A stretch of DNA of 64,000 bases from Pomacea canaliculata (Eukaryota > Mollusca > Gastropoda > Architaenioglossa > Ampullariidae). The stretch spans positions 8,418,464 through 8,482,463 of the forward strand of contig NC_037602.1 of NCBI RefSeq assembly GCF_003073045.1, written 5' to 3'. This document shows, in pieces, positions 48,301 to 61,502 of the stretch. Positions within the stretch are counted from its first letter, which is position 1, and every line of letters starts with the position of its first letter. A program made the translations under genes and the position numbers. The notes under the pieces are model-generated. The model made no database searches. It had not been told where the DNA came from and saw nothing but the letters and a program-made list of their open reading frames with translations.

Positions 48301-51300
48301 GCTCTTTGGAGTTCGGTTTCTTCTTGGATGATGCTTTTGTCTTTCTGCTCCACCTCTTGAATTTGCTGTCACCTTTTTGCTCGTCTGTCAACAACGCAAA
48401 ATATAGATGATATGAAAGCAACAATTATATTTAAGTTTGAGAAAACAAAAAACAAAAATAGGTTGAGCAGCAAAATATTTTTTAATACATTCCTCCGCCT
48501 TTCAGAGCACTCAGTAAAATAAATTTTTAAAAATTATGATTCATGTTGAGAAATAAACTAATATTCCAGAAAACTAAAATAAATTTATACATAATAACAA
48601 TAAGAGAAAATCTGGGGAGTGTGCAATAACACTGTCCACTTGCAAAATTCACTGTAGCACACGTCACGAATCCTTCTTTTCCATTTCTCCTACCTTCATC
48701 AGAGCTAGAGAATTCCAGGTCTTCCAGTGTCTCCTCGGTAACATCTAACAGGTCATCGTGGACCTTCTGCGCGTCAAGGCCGCCTGAAAGGCGAAGGACG
48801 CCCACTCCGTACTGAAGGTCAAAAGCGTCGCTGAAAAAAAATCATTAATTAAATTAAGAGCTAGATTGAAGGTTGAAGAAACGAGCTTCGTGGAGTTTTA
48901 GTTCTATCGTAACTTGCAATTTTACATAATTTGTTTTTTATTTGTTTTAACTAATTTTTACATCTACATGACTCAAGCACAGAATGCTCCCCTAACACCA
49001 CTTACTGGATGATCCCCACGTAGTCATGAACCTCTTTCTCGTTGATCGTCTGCCACTTGCTCTTGAAGCCCATCAGAAGGACGTTCGGTCGGAGCTTACC
49101 CAAACCTTGTGACTGCAAAGAGAAGAAAAATGGATTATTTTTTTAGCCACTTTTCCCAATTGTTTCCTAGCTTTTTGTTTTCAAATAGCTTCTTTACTTA
49201 ATGTAACATCAATAACTCAATAACTCAATAATTTAGATTAGTTAATTCATTCCATCGCTTTATGAGGGTCACATAATATAATCATATAATCGTCTTCTAC
49301 TCTTGTCAACCGCGAGTATTCGTGTTGGTCAACGTCGTGATGAACTTTGAACCCTTTACTTGATTCTTAAAGACGAACTATTTCACTGCGAAAATATATT
49401 ACAGCAAAGCAGACGACACATACAGTCCGCAAAACGATAACCACAGAATATTGTTCTGACTCGAATTTACATTACTTTTATGGTTTTCACAGGTTTTAAT
49501 TTCAGTTAAATTGTTTCTCCGTGCCTTTTATTTTGCAAGTCTCTGAACACCTTATGTTCTCAAATATTTTAAACCAAACACTAAAACTTTTGTGCATCAG
49601 CATTCCAGGCCAACAAAACTATCTACTGATATCTCAAAAAAAAAAAAACCAAAAAAAAACCGCAAACCGTTCAGGTTGGTCTTTACAGAAAAGAACACAA
49701 AATAAAACGCGCTAAAAAAAAAAAATAAATAAAAAAAAAAACACTTTAAAATAACACAAAGAAAAAAATTCACTAAGTATGAATTTAATGGGGCAATGAA
49801 GCGTTACAGTCTAAAAGGGGCGATAACTTTAATAAAATTTCTCTTTTTCACATAAGTGAATAAGCTCCCTTGATGCTGTGTAGATAGATGAGGGGGAGGG
49901 AATAGTTTCAGAGCCTTAATGATAGTAACCTGGGCATACAGCATAAATTGTCTATGTTAACGCACTGAGTATAGATTTTTTTCCATAGTACATTGTGAGT
50001 TAAGTACAAACGCACCTGGAGTAGGGCTTGAACCCCAAGTCGCACCCCGGGGGCTGCCAGGCTGGTGTAGAACGCACGCACGTGGCGGCTTTGGAACCAG
50101 CGGTGGACGGCTGTTGATCGCAGGTGGGCCAGGTGCTCATGCATATCACCCTGCACAGGTAGAACAATCCTGTCACAAAATAAGCTGGAACAATGTGGTA
50201 GTGGGTGTCCGCCATAGGTCTGGATGAAGTACGAAGGTGTATATATGGTAGAAAAATGAAATAAATGAAATAATCAAGTCTGAATAACCCCAAATGATTT
50301 TTTTAAAATTAATTTTATTTTATTTTTATTTATTTATTTATTTATTTATTTTTTTTTTTTGGTTGATCAAGTGCCTGTTACTATGTCCAGGATGAGACAG
50401 AAAAAGGGTATGTGTAGCAGCCACCAGTGAGTCTGCAGAAACCCCGACAGATCATCAGAAAGTCAAACCTGACTGACGAGCAAAGGACTGGGAATTTCAC
50501 CAAGACAATCATCTAAAGCCCATTTCACCAAAGATTAAAGGAAGAAAAACATCAATCTATCATCAGTACCAGGAAGTTCTGCTACTGAGATAAAAACAAA
50601 TTGAGAAGCTCACGAGAGAAGGATCCAGTAGAGAAAAGAGATGCACAGACCAGATCTTGTGGAGCAGTCACTTGAATGGAATTCAGCGCTTTACACAGAC
50701 TACATTTACTTCGGAAAAAAATCTCCACCTCTTTGGAAGATGGCCGGAGGAGAGTCGTTGGCGCCATTGCCCCATCCTGAGAGAAGAGGATTAATTAAGA
50801 TTAGTTACACGTGTCTTTAGTTCCCTCACCTGAAGCACGTGACCACAAATAAGGAGACACTGACGCTTTGTGATCGTGGAGGCCAAATCGACCAAAGCAG
50901 GTCTGTTGCGAGGGTACCCGGTTAAAACCAGCATCTGTGGCCTGGAGCAAACGAAAATACCCAAACTGAGTGTTGTAAGGATGTTTGTAACAATTTATAT
51001 GTTATTTACGATTCACACAAAATTAGCTTTCTTACATTATGTCCTACAAAGATACCAAAGTATATTGGCATGAAGTTGGCATGTAAAATACATTATTTCA
51101 TACTAAACATAACAAGTCATGTGAACAGTACAGCAACAAGGGAGAGAAAGCATGTTATTTGAGACATCTCTCGACTAAAAGATGGATCCATCAGAAAAGA
51201 AGAAAGGGGGTCTGATTATCAAATGCTTCCAAAGAGTGTCTGTCAATCATTCATCCTTACCGATAGTTCTTTGACATGTTCGCCGACATTGACAAGTCGC

Positions 51301-51361
51301 AGAGTTGATCTAAGGGCCTCGTTGTACACTCGAGCTTGCCCCGATGAACCCCAGTTGACAT
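45309..51361 (-). CDS. SLC12A: Gene C exons 12-23: cytosolic C-terminal domain
   Basis: [116 protein letters not shown] and [12 protein letters not shown] then TAA. Exon 12 has AAAGAAC where A and B have AAGAAC, one extra A just before the donor, which shifts the frame. Linker exons 16-18 are 137, 240 and 156 nt. Exon 19 uses donor GTAGGT and is 115 nt as in A and B. Confidence 0.9.
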
Positions 51362-54300
51362 CTGAAAAAAACCCAAATTATTTTCAGTTAATTACTTGAA
51401 AGCCGTGATCTTCCAAATAAAAACTTAAAACTTATTTCAAACAGATTTAATCTTTCCAGAAAGCGTCTTACTTTCTGCGAGCAAAATCAGATTTTGTTCG
51501 AGCCGTTCTTAGTAATTAAAAAAAAATACAGGTTATGGAAATAAATAGTGGTAAACTGCTGGAAATGATAGAAAACTGCTGGAAATAAATGGTAGCAAAC
51601 TGCTAGAAATAAATAGTAGCAAACTGCTGGAAATAAATGGCAGCAAACTGCTAAGAAGCACACATGGCAGCAGATGTGTCCTTTGGGCCAGGCAAAATTT
51701 GCGAGAACATTTTTCTCCACTGACCTGGCTTTTTGTATTTCATGTACAGGAAGAGGGCAGCACAGACGATGACAGTTGCGAGGGCGGCCCACCACATCAG
51801 CAAGAACATGATGACCAAGCACATCAGGGCTCCCAGCAGGCTCAGCCATTTGTTGAAGAAACGGTATGACGGGCGGAATCCTGTACCCAGTAAATCCTAA
51901 TTAGCTGGGTGTTTGCATGGAAGTTTTGGATTTGATAAATTAAAAAGTCATTCTCGTTCCATTTATAGATGCTTTGCAATGCGATACAATCTTACACTTT
52001 TTGAGTTATAAAATGACTTGTGCCGGACTAAGTGCCACTGACCTGGTGATTTCGCGAGGGCAGCTTCAAAACAAGCGTAGTTGATCATCATAAACGACAT
52101 CAGAAAGAAGTTGGAGATAATTGGAGCAATAGCATCTAGAGATCCTGAAAAGAAAATTCAGTTCAAAAACTACATGTATACTGTCACTTCTAATTTCATT
52201 AAGTCCCTTGTATTAAAAGCCGTTGTCTCTTAACCAAATAATTTGGAAAAAAAACCTTTTAAAACCACATTAGGTACAATATAAACATGAAATTGAAGTT
52301 AAATGACGGCCTTAAGACTAAATAAAGATTGTTGCACAAATGGTTGCAGAAGGATTTTGTAAAAATAGAAGGGTTGTTACACACACGTTGCATAAGAACT
52401 TTGAAAAATTACGACATAGATATATCGTTTGCTTCTCTCTCTCTTTTTTTTTTTTTTCCCCATCACAAGGTGAAATGACGAATACGGTTTGTTTGAAGGA
52501 AAATGAGGCGAGAAACAAGAATGTCAAGAAAGACTGAAAACTGAAGAAAATGTCTCACCGATGCAGGTGACACCGACACTCAGGAAGAAGGTTAGGAAAT
52601 AGCCACGTCGAGGATCATCGCCTTTGCCGCTGCCCACGGCAAAAAAACCAACACCAGGGAACAAATTATCCCGTCCCAAGGCCTGCAAAAAAAAAAAGGA
52701 AAAGATCATTGTAGATACACTAACCTACAAGAGCAGTCTACTTCTGCTAGCGACTCTAAACATTTAGGACATGGCATGCACATAAACAAACAAGTTGAGA
52801 CAGTTGGGTTTATTTTTTTTTTTGGGGGGGGGGGCGGGGGATGCCAACGGGAAGAGGAAGAGGTGGGCGGATGGAGAGTGATTTGCGCGAGGGATAACCT
52901 GGGTATGAGCATCTCATGACGGCCACTGTTTATTTTATTATTTTTTTGGTTTTTGTTTTGTTTTTTTTTTTTTTTTTTTTTTTTGAGAGGGGGTGGAGAT
53001 AAGGTCTGCGAAAAACGGTTTTTGTTGCTGTTTGTGTCCTCGATCTGGAGAGCGGAACCTGACAGCCCACCTCAGTGCTGGGTTGGGAAGTCTTGAACAG
53101 ACTTGGGTTATGAGCTTACGCCGAAGCAGCAACTAAGGCTATATCACGGCCATTCCGTGCATGAAGAACAGTGTAGCCGAGACGAGTTCTGAACCCAGAA
53201 CAGCCACTCCTCACTGAGTAGGACTCCTCACCGGACTCGTTAAAAACAGTAAATTATTTGCGTGAAAACCTGTTAAGTCTGTGTCTTTTCGACTGAATTT
53301 ATCTGGAGAATATTAAATTAGTAGTATAGTGAATTTAAATCTTAATTGTTACATTAAAAATTAATTTATTTTTGTGCCAGTTTTTTTTTAAATTTAGTTT
53401 ATTTATGTGTTCTTCGAATACTGTGCTCTGGATCTTGCTAATAGAGGGACAACCGGGAAAAGAGTGTTGTGTCTGTCATTACCCTGGAACTTAACAACAG
53501 GAGTGAATTGCAACGAAAGCCTTTTATAGTAAGTAAAAAGGGGACTTCCTGTTTTTATGAGTCTTTATGTTTGTGAATCAGGTTGGTCTTTTTTTTTTTT
53601 TTTTGGCGTTTCCAGTCTCGATCGAAAGTAACTCCAAGTGACATTCAATAGCTGAGATGCAACTCTTGAAAAGGTCATATGAATGCTCTGCAGCAGCACC
53701 ACAATGTTAAGAACAGTGCGTCCCTCATTACACCAACCTCTCGACCTCATAACCTACTGAGACAAGTCTTCCCACGAGATTTTGAAGAGCTGAGACAATT
53801 CTTCCCACGAGATTTTAAAAAAATACTTTTCTTGCAGGCGACATGATAGCTCCGCCATGGTGACATTTAACCCTTGTCTTTTGTGATGCTGCGAGTCGTT
53901 AAATTGAAACAAGAGCACTGAAAACAGTAAACAACCTACGAATTGAAAAGGTATCGTTTTCTTGTTTGTCATGGCATCGCCAAGAGAAGATACCCACCAG
54001 CAATAAAAGTCACTGACACTACAGTTTATGAGGTCAAGTGTCAGACATCTGTTTACGTCAAAGGTGTTTTCCTACTTTGTTTACACAGTGATCCCACTAA
54101 TGTTCTACTCGATACTTTAATGTTTGTGTGAAGTATCGTTTTCTCTGTCAAAAGTAGGTAAGATCTTCTCTCTTCTTACTGAACCTCATAAACCTGACCA
54201 CTTAGCGCTCAGTCAAAGATGATATTTTCCAAACTCTTGGGGAATGTCCCCTTTCCGTTCTCGAGATACATGCCTACAATCACACCATCCAGAGAAAGAT

Positions 54301-57300
54301 GAGAACTGCGTTTGACAGCTTGCTTCTGCTGTCGATTGTATGACTACAGTATCGACAATATTAACATTTTCCTAACATCACATTCTTTATTTTGCAAATG
54401 TGAAATACCAATCGTCAGCATTCTCGCCGAGTCAGCGAAGCTGTACGAGATTTTCCGAGAGATGATACCATAAAAGCGTGCATGCGGCTAGTCAATAAAA
54501 CACCAATTACAAACATAACTGACTTAAAAGAATTTATTAAGTCGAATTCCTTTGTGGATGCCATTAAAAGGACTTAAAATTAGAAATTTACCAAGCTAAC
54601 CAGGGACCGGGTGCACATATCTCATGGGTCTAAGGTATAAAGCAGGATCCAGTCAGGGTCTAGCTGAGGTGTCCCTGGGGAAAAGTTGTAAGATATGAAG
54701 ATTGTGACAAATTAATTTCATTTCGTGGGAATTACAAAGGGAAAAATGTGGCTGCTATCGATTGACATCTTAAGGTTTTCGCATGAAGTCTCTGTGTAGT
54801 CGTACTTTAAACATGAGGCTCACGGTAAAGAGAGAAATGAGAGATACAAACAGGGAAACCACTCACCTGGAAGACCTTGGGTGCGCTGACGAAACAGGCG
54901 AGAGCGGACGAGATGGAAGCTGCAAAAATTCCAGCATAGATGATTGGCGGGTATCCAGACGACACTCCCATGATCTGAAAAAAGTCGAAAAGCACTTTCG
55001 TCTGATTTTCCGCTTATGTTCTGCTAGTTTGACCTTTCCCCCCAGTCTTTCCCATTGCTTTGAATACTTACATCAAACCGGCTAGTCCTGGTGTGTTTTG
55101 CCATGCTGTTTGCATATCTGTTTGCATGTTCTGGATGGTGCTAGTATTCTTTATAGTAACACTGCATTGAGCTTGGTTTATTAGTTGCTACATGACGGTC
55201 ATTTAAAACAATTATTTAATTTTTTTATGCCAATGTTCGTCTATATTTTTCCGGTTAAGGCTAGGTCTAAATTTACCAACTACACTGTATAGTAATGTAT
55301 GATGTATAGCGGAAAACAATACAAGAAAGCTAAACAAGGAAAAATAAAATAATACACACAATAAAAAATGTGTGAGTTTGCGTGTGTGTGAGTGTGTGCA
55401 TTATGCCTGAGATAAAAAAAAAAAATAGAAAAGATAGGAAACATATCTATATATTTTTTTTTATTGCTTAGGTTTTTTCTCATACAGTAGAAAAGGATCA
55501 TGTCTCACATCATAAGAGTTCACGAGGCCATAATCGCAAGTTCGTTGATGCACGTTTGGATCTCTTCAATGGACATGGTGATGTTGGAGGAATATCAAGT
55601 GCGTTTCCCACGGCGTCTCTGACCATACAGCCTCCACATGTCCACACCACAGCCAGGTAGACAGTGCTAGTGATGAAAATGCCGAGGAATGATCCTTTGG
55701 GAATGTCCACCGACGGATTCTAAATATACAACGTTAGATACCGATGTCATAAAAACCTGTCGCCGGAGTTTCAAAGATGAAATCAAAGTTTTTACAATTT
55801 GTCTTTTCAGGTATTGGTTGTGCAATCGCTATAAATATGGTGTTTTTTTAATGTGGAACAGTACTTACTCTGGACACGACTCAAGCAAACAAAACAGTAC
55901 TGATGCTACATTATCAGGAATGAGCATGCATAAAAATTAATTTTTGAAACATTCTGTAAACTTCGAGCCTTTGATGCAACAATTTTCTCAAAACCCTTTA
56001 CCTTAAAGGTTCAAAACCCCTCACCTTTAAGTCACCCGAGATATTGGCTCCAGCCAAGATACCCGTAGCCGAAGGGAAGAAAATATTGAAGACGGAGAAA
56101 AAGTCTTGCATCGTTCCATCTTGCACTCGATAATCTGGCCCAAAGTTTTGCGAGATAAGAGATCCTGGAAAAAAGGGAAGAAAAAAATTCTCTTCGCTAT
56201 CAAGTTGATATGAAAAATCTTGCCTAAACCATTCTCCGTCGTAAATCACTGCAGCCATCAACTTACTGTTTTTACTTGTGGAGGTTTCCGAAATAGTTTC
56301 AGAAGTATGAAATCCGGTTATGTTCACGAATCAATGTTTAAGCAAAGTAGTAGCCAAAAAGCCAAGACATAAAAAGAATTCGCCACCCAACAAGCTAACC
56401 TATCATGCCAGCCAACAAAGCCAACAGGCTAACTGTTTTACCTTTGTAGCCAACGAAGCCAAGACGACGCTTGGATTCTGACGGCGGGATGAAGGTGCCG
56501 ACGAAGTAGTTAGCGAGGGCAACACCAAGGATGACCATCAGCACCTGCTGCGTGGCGCTCTCAAAGTCCAGACCGATCATTGCGATGCCGAGGATGAGCA
56601 AATTGGTGAGGCAGCCGATGGCTCTCACATCGTGGGTTGGGTCACCAGTAAAATTTGAACCTTGGCCCTATAAGTAACAGATACATATACATGAAAGGTT
56701 TTAAAGAGTCCATAATTTTATTACACTTAGCCGAGTTTGATTTTTGCATTTATCCGCGGGTTATACTTACATGTATGATGTCTCGAACCGACTCCGAGAA
56801 ACCCACAACATTCAAGGCGACTGATACTGCATTCGCCAAGGAGAAGACGATTCCAATGGCACCGCCCCACTCTGGTCCGAGACTGCGGGATGTCATATAG
56901 TAGGCCCCACCTGTAAAACGCAAGAAGCATCCATTTAGAAGCCATCCAGCGTGAATTCCAGATGATCTTGTATATCCGCTGTTAGTGTTGACCTTTCTAC
57001 CTGGTGAGTAACTAAATAAGCTTCGGCTTAGTTTTAGTTTATCCCTTGTTACTCCTCGAGGAGCCAGGGGATAGGGCAACCCCACTCAGTTGGGCCCACG
57101 TAGTTCACACGTCCTTTGCCTCGCTCTCTACTCTTCTTTTCCAAGTCTGCTTTGGTCTCCCAACTCTCCTCCTCCCCTGAGGGTTCCAGTCAAGTGCCTT
57201 TTGCTCTTTGTGCAGCGTGTGCACTCAACTGTTAACTTCTTCGTCTTATTTTCACCAATAATCGCAACAGACGATACTAACCTCCCCTGACCTCTCCGTT

Positions 57301-60300
57301 CGTGCAGATGGCTGACATGGACATGACCGTGATAACTTCCACCACTGTTGAGATGAGGATGATAATGGAGAACAGACCAATCCCAGCTTGCCCCGTCATC
57401 CACGTCATCCGAAGAAACAGCATCACACCGAAAATGTTGAGAATACACCGAACCTGTTGGAATGCAGTGACAATATTAGAACACAAATACCAACGATTTC
57501 AGGCCACAAAAATAGTTTTTTTTCAAGGCGCCAAAGTAAATAAAATGCAGTCTAAACATTTCCGAAAGCTCTCGATAAACATTGATAACACCATCTCACG
57601 GCTGACAAAAAAAAAAAAAATGCAAAGACCATGAAAGTAATGAGACAGTAAGAATGACATTGTCGCCATGTTCAATGTTTTAGTTGACAGTTCTGATCCT
57701 GCTTTTCCCGATAAGGCCACGATACCCACATATCAACAAAGCTTAGTCATTGGATGGACAAAATTATTATTCTTCTACCTTGACCTTAACGGCTCCATGT
57801 CTAGCAAAGTTAAAAACATCCTTTGGCTGCAATTTTTAATCACAAACAAGTAACCATGAGACCGAGAACTAGCATTTGTACTTCTCCAAAACAACTGCTG
57901 TTACATAACTATTATTTTTAATTCTTTAGCCTAACAAATGGGTCTCACGCCAGACAGTAATTCATAGACCAAACTTATTTCTGTGTAATACTTACCAAAA
58001 CCCCTTGGATCCATCCTAGCTTCTGCGGTCCTTTAGGCTTTTTCTTTTTGACTTCTGGTTCTTCAACGGCGTTGTCGTCAAGATCAGTACCAATGGTGCT
58101 GGTAGGCCGCGTGGGTGTTTCCTTTTAAAATAAACATTCACAAAGTGTTGTAGATGTCTTGACTAAAGAGGACTTATTGGCGAATATTTGACTTACGTTT
58201 GGCAAATTATAAGAATATAAAACTTAGCCAAATATTTACAACTTTGACAACATATCTTAGTCTTCATGGTCATAAATTATTAATAATGGCGTCCAGATTA
58301 ATCTAATAAAAGAATTGTTGAACAGGGAGAAGCAAATTAAACTTCGTAACAATTGAGATGGGATCGGGGTAGAATACCAGAAAAAAAATCATGGGAAGGA
58401 CTTCGCTATGAATACACTACTTGATTCAAAGAAATGAAAGTCGGACAAGTCAATGAAAAGGAAAGCATGCAATAAACTATTGAAATCCTCGAAGAATGGC
58501 GCCAAAATATACAAAGAAAAGTCTGTAATATTTGTAAACAATGTGAATTTGATCTCGATGTTTTCAGCAATAAAAGGGTCGTGAAAGCTACCCGTGTATC
58601 TTGTACAAACAGTCGAGAATGCCGAAAAATTCTTCCGATCGACAGCTTGTTTTTCTGTTGCTTTCTAGTGTCTGACTGCACTTGACATGACTTGTCCAAC
58701 AAGTTGACACAAGTTGCCTACTGCGTGGCTTTGTAATATTTGCTTTATATTCACGTATGTATGAACATATCAAGCCGACTTTATTTTTCTGAAGAACAAT
58801 GGTCTCATCAAATGCTCGGGTCTTTATTAATGTTGTCGCTTTTATTCTCTGTAGGCGTACACACCTCGCCAAATACGCCTTAAAAATGTCTCTTTGTCGG
58901 TATTCAAAAAGTAACAATTTCAAAGCCAATACTGAATGTCATAAGGTGTTCGAGATCTCACTTTTCTTTACAGGCTACCAAAAAGAATCGAGAATCTGTT
59001 TAATAGGCTAGAAAGTTTCAAAGGCATGTGTCGTTCTGTCCTGTTGACTGCACTTTTTCGCTCTTCACCCTCCCACCTCTCATCCTATAGTAATCCACCC
59101 CGTCTCTTCCCTCCCCTAGACGCTTTTAAACAGCGACTAAAGGTTGCTTTCCACCCACACCTGTCCTACCTGCACACCACCAATACACAGCTTGTGTCCT
59201 GCTGCTCGGGTGTGTTATTGTCGGGTGCTGTGCTAACAGGTTTGTTATGCAACATCAACTGACATGTGCCATCGAGTAATACTTCCATGGGTGTAACAAT
59301 ACCCAAGTACCCGACTGTGGAGCTTGAAGTCTGTGCTCAACGCAGAGCCACCTTTAAAGGTTCATGTTTCTCGGAACAGCGGAACTAATCCTATTTTGTA
59401 TGAATTACCTCACGTCGCCATCTTTAAGCAAAATTTCGAGATTTGTCTCACCTAAATAAAGAACCAGGTTTTTTTTCGTTTATTTTATTTTTTTTTTTTT
59501 TTTACCTGAACCCGAGTGAACCAAGATATTCTTGCAATGCAGATCCGCATGTTTGCTCACATTGTATAGACAGCCATAACACTGCACATGCTTTTAATTT
59601 ACACCGGTACAACAAATGTTGGTTGGTTTTTTTTGTTTGTTTGTTTTTTTTTACGAACTAAACTGTTTTTGAAAAATATTAAAAGAAAATGTCAAAAAAC
59701 TTACCGGTTCCTCTCTCAGCTGGTACAAGGTCGGCCTACTCCGGCCCAAGAACGTATCGGGATGAGAGGTTGGAAGCTCGTAATGGTTGGCACTGGGGAT
59801 GGACTCCATCGGGTCCCAGAAGGACTCGTCTGACCGGTTGCTGGTGTGGCTGTAAATGGAGAAGATGGACAGACGAGGGCCCCCCCGTGTCCGGGCATAT
59901 CTCGCTGCGTTGTCTTCGTCCCTCTCAAGGATGGACACCCGGTCGGAGTGCGGGTCGAAATAGTTGTCGACAGAGTCTTGCCTGAACTGTGGGATGATCT
60001 GATCGATCAACGACCCTTTCCTGCTACCCCCAGCACTGTCGATACTGTCCCCGAGGTCGCTGTCCGACCTTGCTGCGTTGGGGGAGAGAAATTTGTGTGG
60101 CAGATGTGGTGAAGTCCTGCCCCCTGTTTTAAGTCCAGCCGCTGCCTTTTTTTCGTAAGCGGGATGCAGGATGGGCCTGGAACCGCTGTGATCTGGATGA
60201 CCAGTCGATCTGTCTTCATCTTTCAACTCCAAGGGAGGTGATTCTGCTTCCGTCTCAACACCTGAGTCGGAAACGTGGAAGTCATCGAGGGGAGTAACTG

Positions 60301-60379
60301 TGATCTGCACACCACTTCCAGAACCTGCAGGCAAGGATGCGGATGTAGTCCTTTCGCCTACCTCACAGTTGTCTGCCAT
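45309..60379 (-). CDS. SLC12A: SLC12 gene C: Na-(K)-Cl cotransporter copy with frame lesions
   Basis: Third copy, the 5'-most in transcription order. Exons 1 to 23: 59705-60379, 57996-58121, 57282-57453, 56771-56910, 56442-56667, 56025-56164, 55509-55719, 54867-54974, 52559-52682, 52043-52144, 51725-51880, 51261-51361, 50830-50941, 50016-50150, 49006-49112, 48694-48830, 48145-48384, 47757-47912, 47335-47449, 46848-46934, 46369-46480, 45887-45954, 45309-45441. All GT/AG. The sum is 3683 nt, not a multiple of 3. Exon 7 is short by one base at two places (after about codon 46, and before the TCDYGL part) and exon 12 has one extra base. An undamaged version would be about 1227 residues. All other exons are open. 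Either a young pseudogene or assembly indels; conservation elsewhere favours a recently or still functional gene. Confidence 0.88.
49619..49685 (+). repeat. Solo arm end of the foldback family
   Basis: ATCTACTGATATCTC, an A-run, then CGCAAACCGTTCAGGTTGG and TCTTTA match the outer 65 bp of the right arm of the 42111-42690 element in the same orientation. Located in gene C intron 14. Confidence 0.65.
50322..50350 (+). repeat. TTTA microsatellite and T-tract
   Basis: About seven TTTA units followed by a T-run, in gene C intron 13. Confidence 0.8.
51538..51655 (+). repeat. 24-bp minisatellite in gene C intron 11
   Basis: About five imperfect copies of a 24-bp unit with the core GGAAATAAATRGTAGCAAAC plus TGCT, ending 70 bp from exon 11 (on its 3' side in transcription). 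One unit is shortened. Confidence 0.85.
51725..58121 (-). CDS. SLC12A: Gene C exons 2-11: transport domain
   Basis: TM1-2 [22 protein letters not shown]3 [19 protein letters not shown], then [13 protein letters not shown], with Asn at the NKCC Tyr position. TM5 ends [18 protein letters not shown]6 [20 protein letters not shown]8 [22 protein letters not shown]10 [20 protein letters not shown]11 [15 protein letters not shown]. Exon 7 carries the two missing bases in the loop after [12 protein letters not shown]; read with frame changes the loop has a NIT sequon and the YGLVNSYD end. Intron 8 (52683-54866) is the largest here and holds a SINE. Confidence 0.9.
53040..53245 (-). mobile_element. 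tRNA-derived SINE, copy 2
   Basis: Shares with 31400-31566 the blocks GCAGCAACTAAGG, TATATCACGGC, CAGTGTAGCCGAGACGAG (with one or two changes), CTGAACCCAG and CCTCACTGA. Minus orientation, in gene C intron 8. The head beyond CCTCACTGA is diverged. Its 3' part (53040-53117) extends past the copy 1 similarity. Confidence 0.7.
53758..53822 (+). repeat. 33-bp tandem duplication
   Basis: Two copies of a unit beginning TGAGACAA and containing TCTTCCCACGAGATTTT, differing at few positions, in gene C intron 8. Confidence 0.85.
59026..59275 (+). mobile_element. Possible LINE 3' end fragment
   Basis: The plus strand translates to [20 protein letters not shown], resembling the FK.RLK end seen in some LINE polyproteins, in a pyrimidine-rich segment inside gene C intron 1. 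Weak evidence. Confidence 0.25.
59705..60379 (-). CDS. SLC12A: Gene C exon 1: regulatory N-terminus
   Basis: Encodes 225 hydrophilic residues, the shortest of the three. It starts [17 protein letters not shown] and ends with [18 protein letters not shown], then [12 protein letters not shown] shared [11 protein letters not shown] also occurs in gene A as [11 protein letters not shown], and both have an RKGS(L/M) segment, so A and C exon 1 are more alike than either is to B. Donor GTAAGT. No RFxV/I motif seen. Confidence 0.88.
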
Positions 60380-61502
60380 TGCTTTGAATGATAATACTTA
60401 CTTTTGGAAAGATTTTAACACTAGTTGCAGAACTCACTTTGATGTGCCGCCAATTCCTGAGAATTGTCCGGGCTTTGTAAGTCACCGCTTCATCGTGCGA
60501 ATCTTTTGAACACTCCTGAGAGAACCTGAACTCGCTTTTGCGATAGATTTTTTTTTTTAGAAATCGGTGCTGTAGAAAATTATCTTCGTTTCCAAATATC
60601 AAACACAGGATTTCCCTTTCAAAGCCGTTTACACATATACACAAGGCGACAGCCACAGCCCTCGTCACGAAGAAAACCTGAAAAGAGAAAAATCCATGTT
60701 AAGCAAATTTCAAGTTGCGAAACCTAACGAGAAATTTGTAACGATCGATGTCTTGGAGATTGTAATCCGTGTTTTACACTATTTACACTCAGTTTTTAGC
60801 TCCTTCATTGTGGGATGAAATACTCCACAAAAGATGTAAATAATTATTTAAATCTCTAATATCAAATAATTATCACAGAGGCATGTACATGGATGGTGTG
60901 CACGACAGACTGGACCCAATGACCCGTCTTCTCGCCAATCGTCAACGGCCGACCTTTTCGTGACCCCAACTTGCAGCACAGCTCGCACTGCGCATGTCTG
61001 ACAAGAATGAGTGCATGTGTAGCCATTGCATGTCACAGCGGGGGAAAGGAGGCAGGTTTTTATCTGTATTTATATCCCCACAAAGGAAATGAAATTTTTA
61101 AAAGTATTATCAATAGACCCCGCGAGTTGCTGTGCGACTTTGGGTCTTTCTTCCGACAATCAGGGTTGAGCAGCCACCATTTTATCTTCTCAGTCCGACT
61201 GGCAGATAGCAACACCAGCACACGGACAAAATTTAAAAAAAATCCCACTAAGTACTAACGCGAGAAAAAAAACAAAAACCCACATGATCATTAAAATAAA
61301 ATTTTAAAGTTCAAAAGCATGCATAATGTTTTTTTAAAGTTTTGTATGTAACAACTGCTGAAGTTAAAAGTAGGTAGAACACGACAGATACAGACCAGGT
61401 GTAAGCACAGGTAATGTCCACAGGTGAAAGGCACCGGCAGCAACGAATTATGAACGAAACACTTCACGGGTAGATTTCCTGAGTGCGATGTACGTGAGAT
61501 CC

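Noticed and set aside
5566..60379. KCC (SLC12A4-7) identity suggested by the NIFG TM1 motif
   Set aside because: TM3, TM6, the TM8 Ser-Ser and the C-terminal motifs follow the NKCC/NCC pattern.
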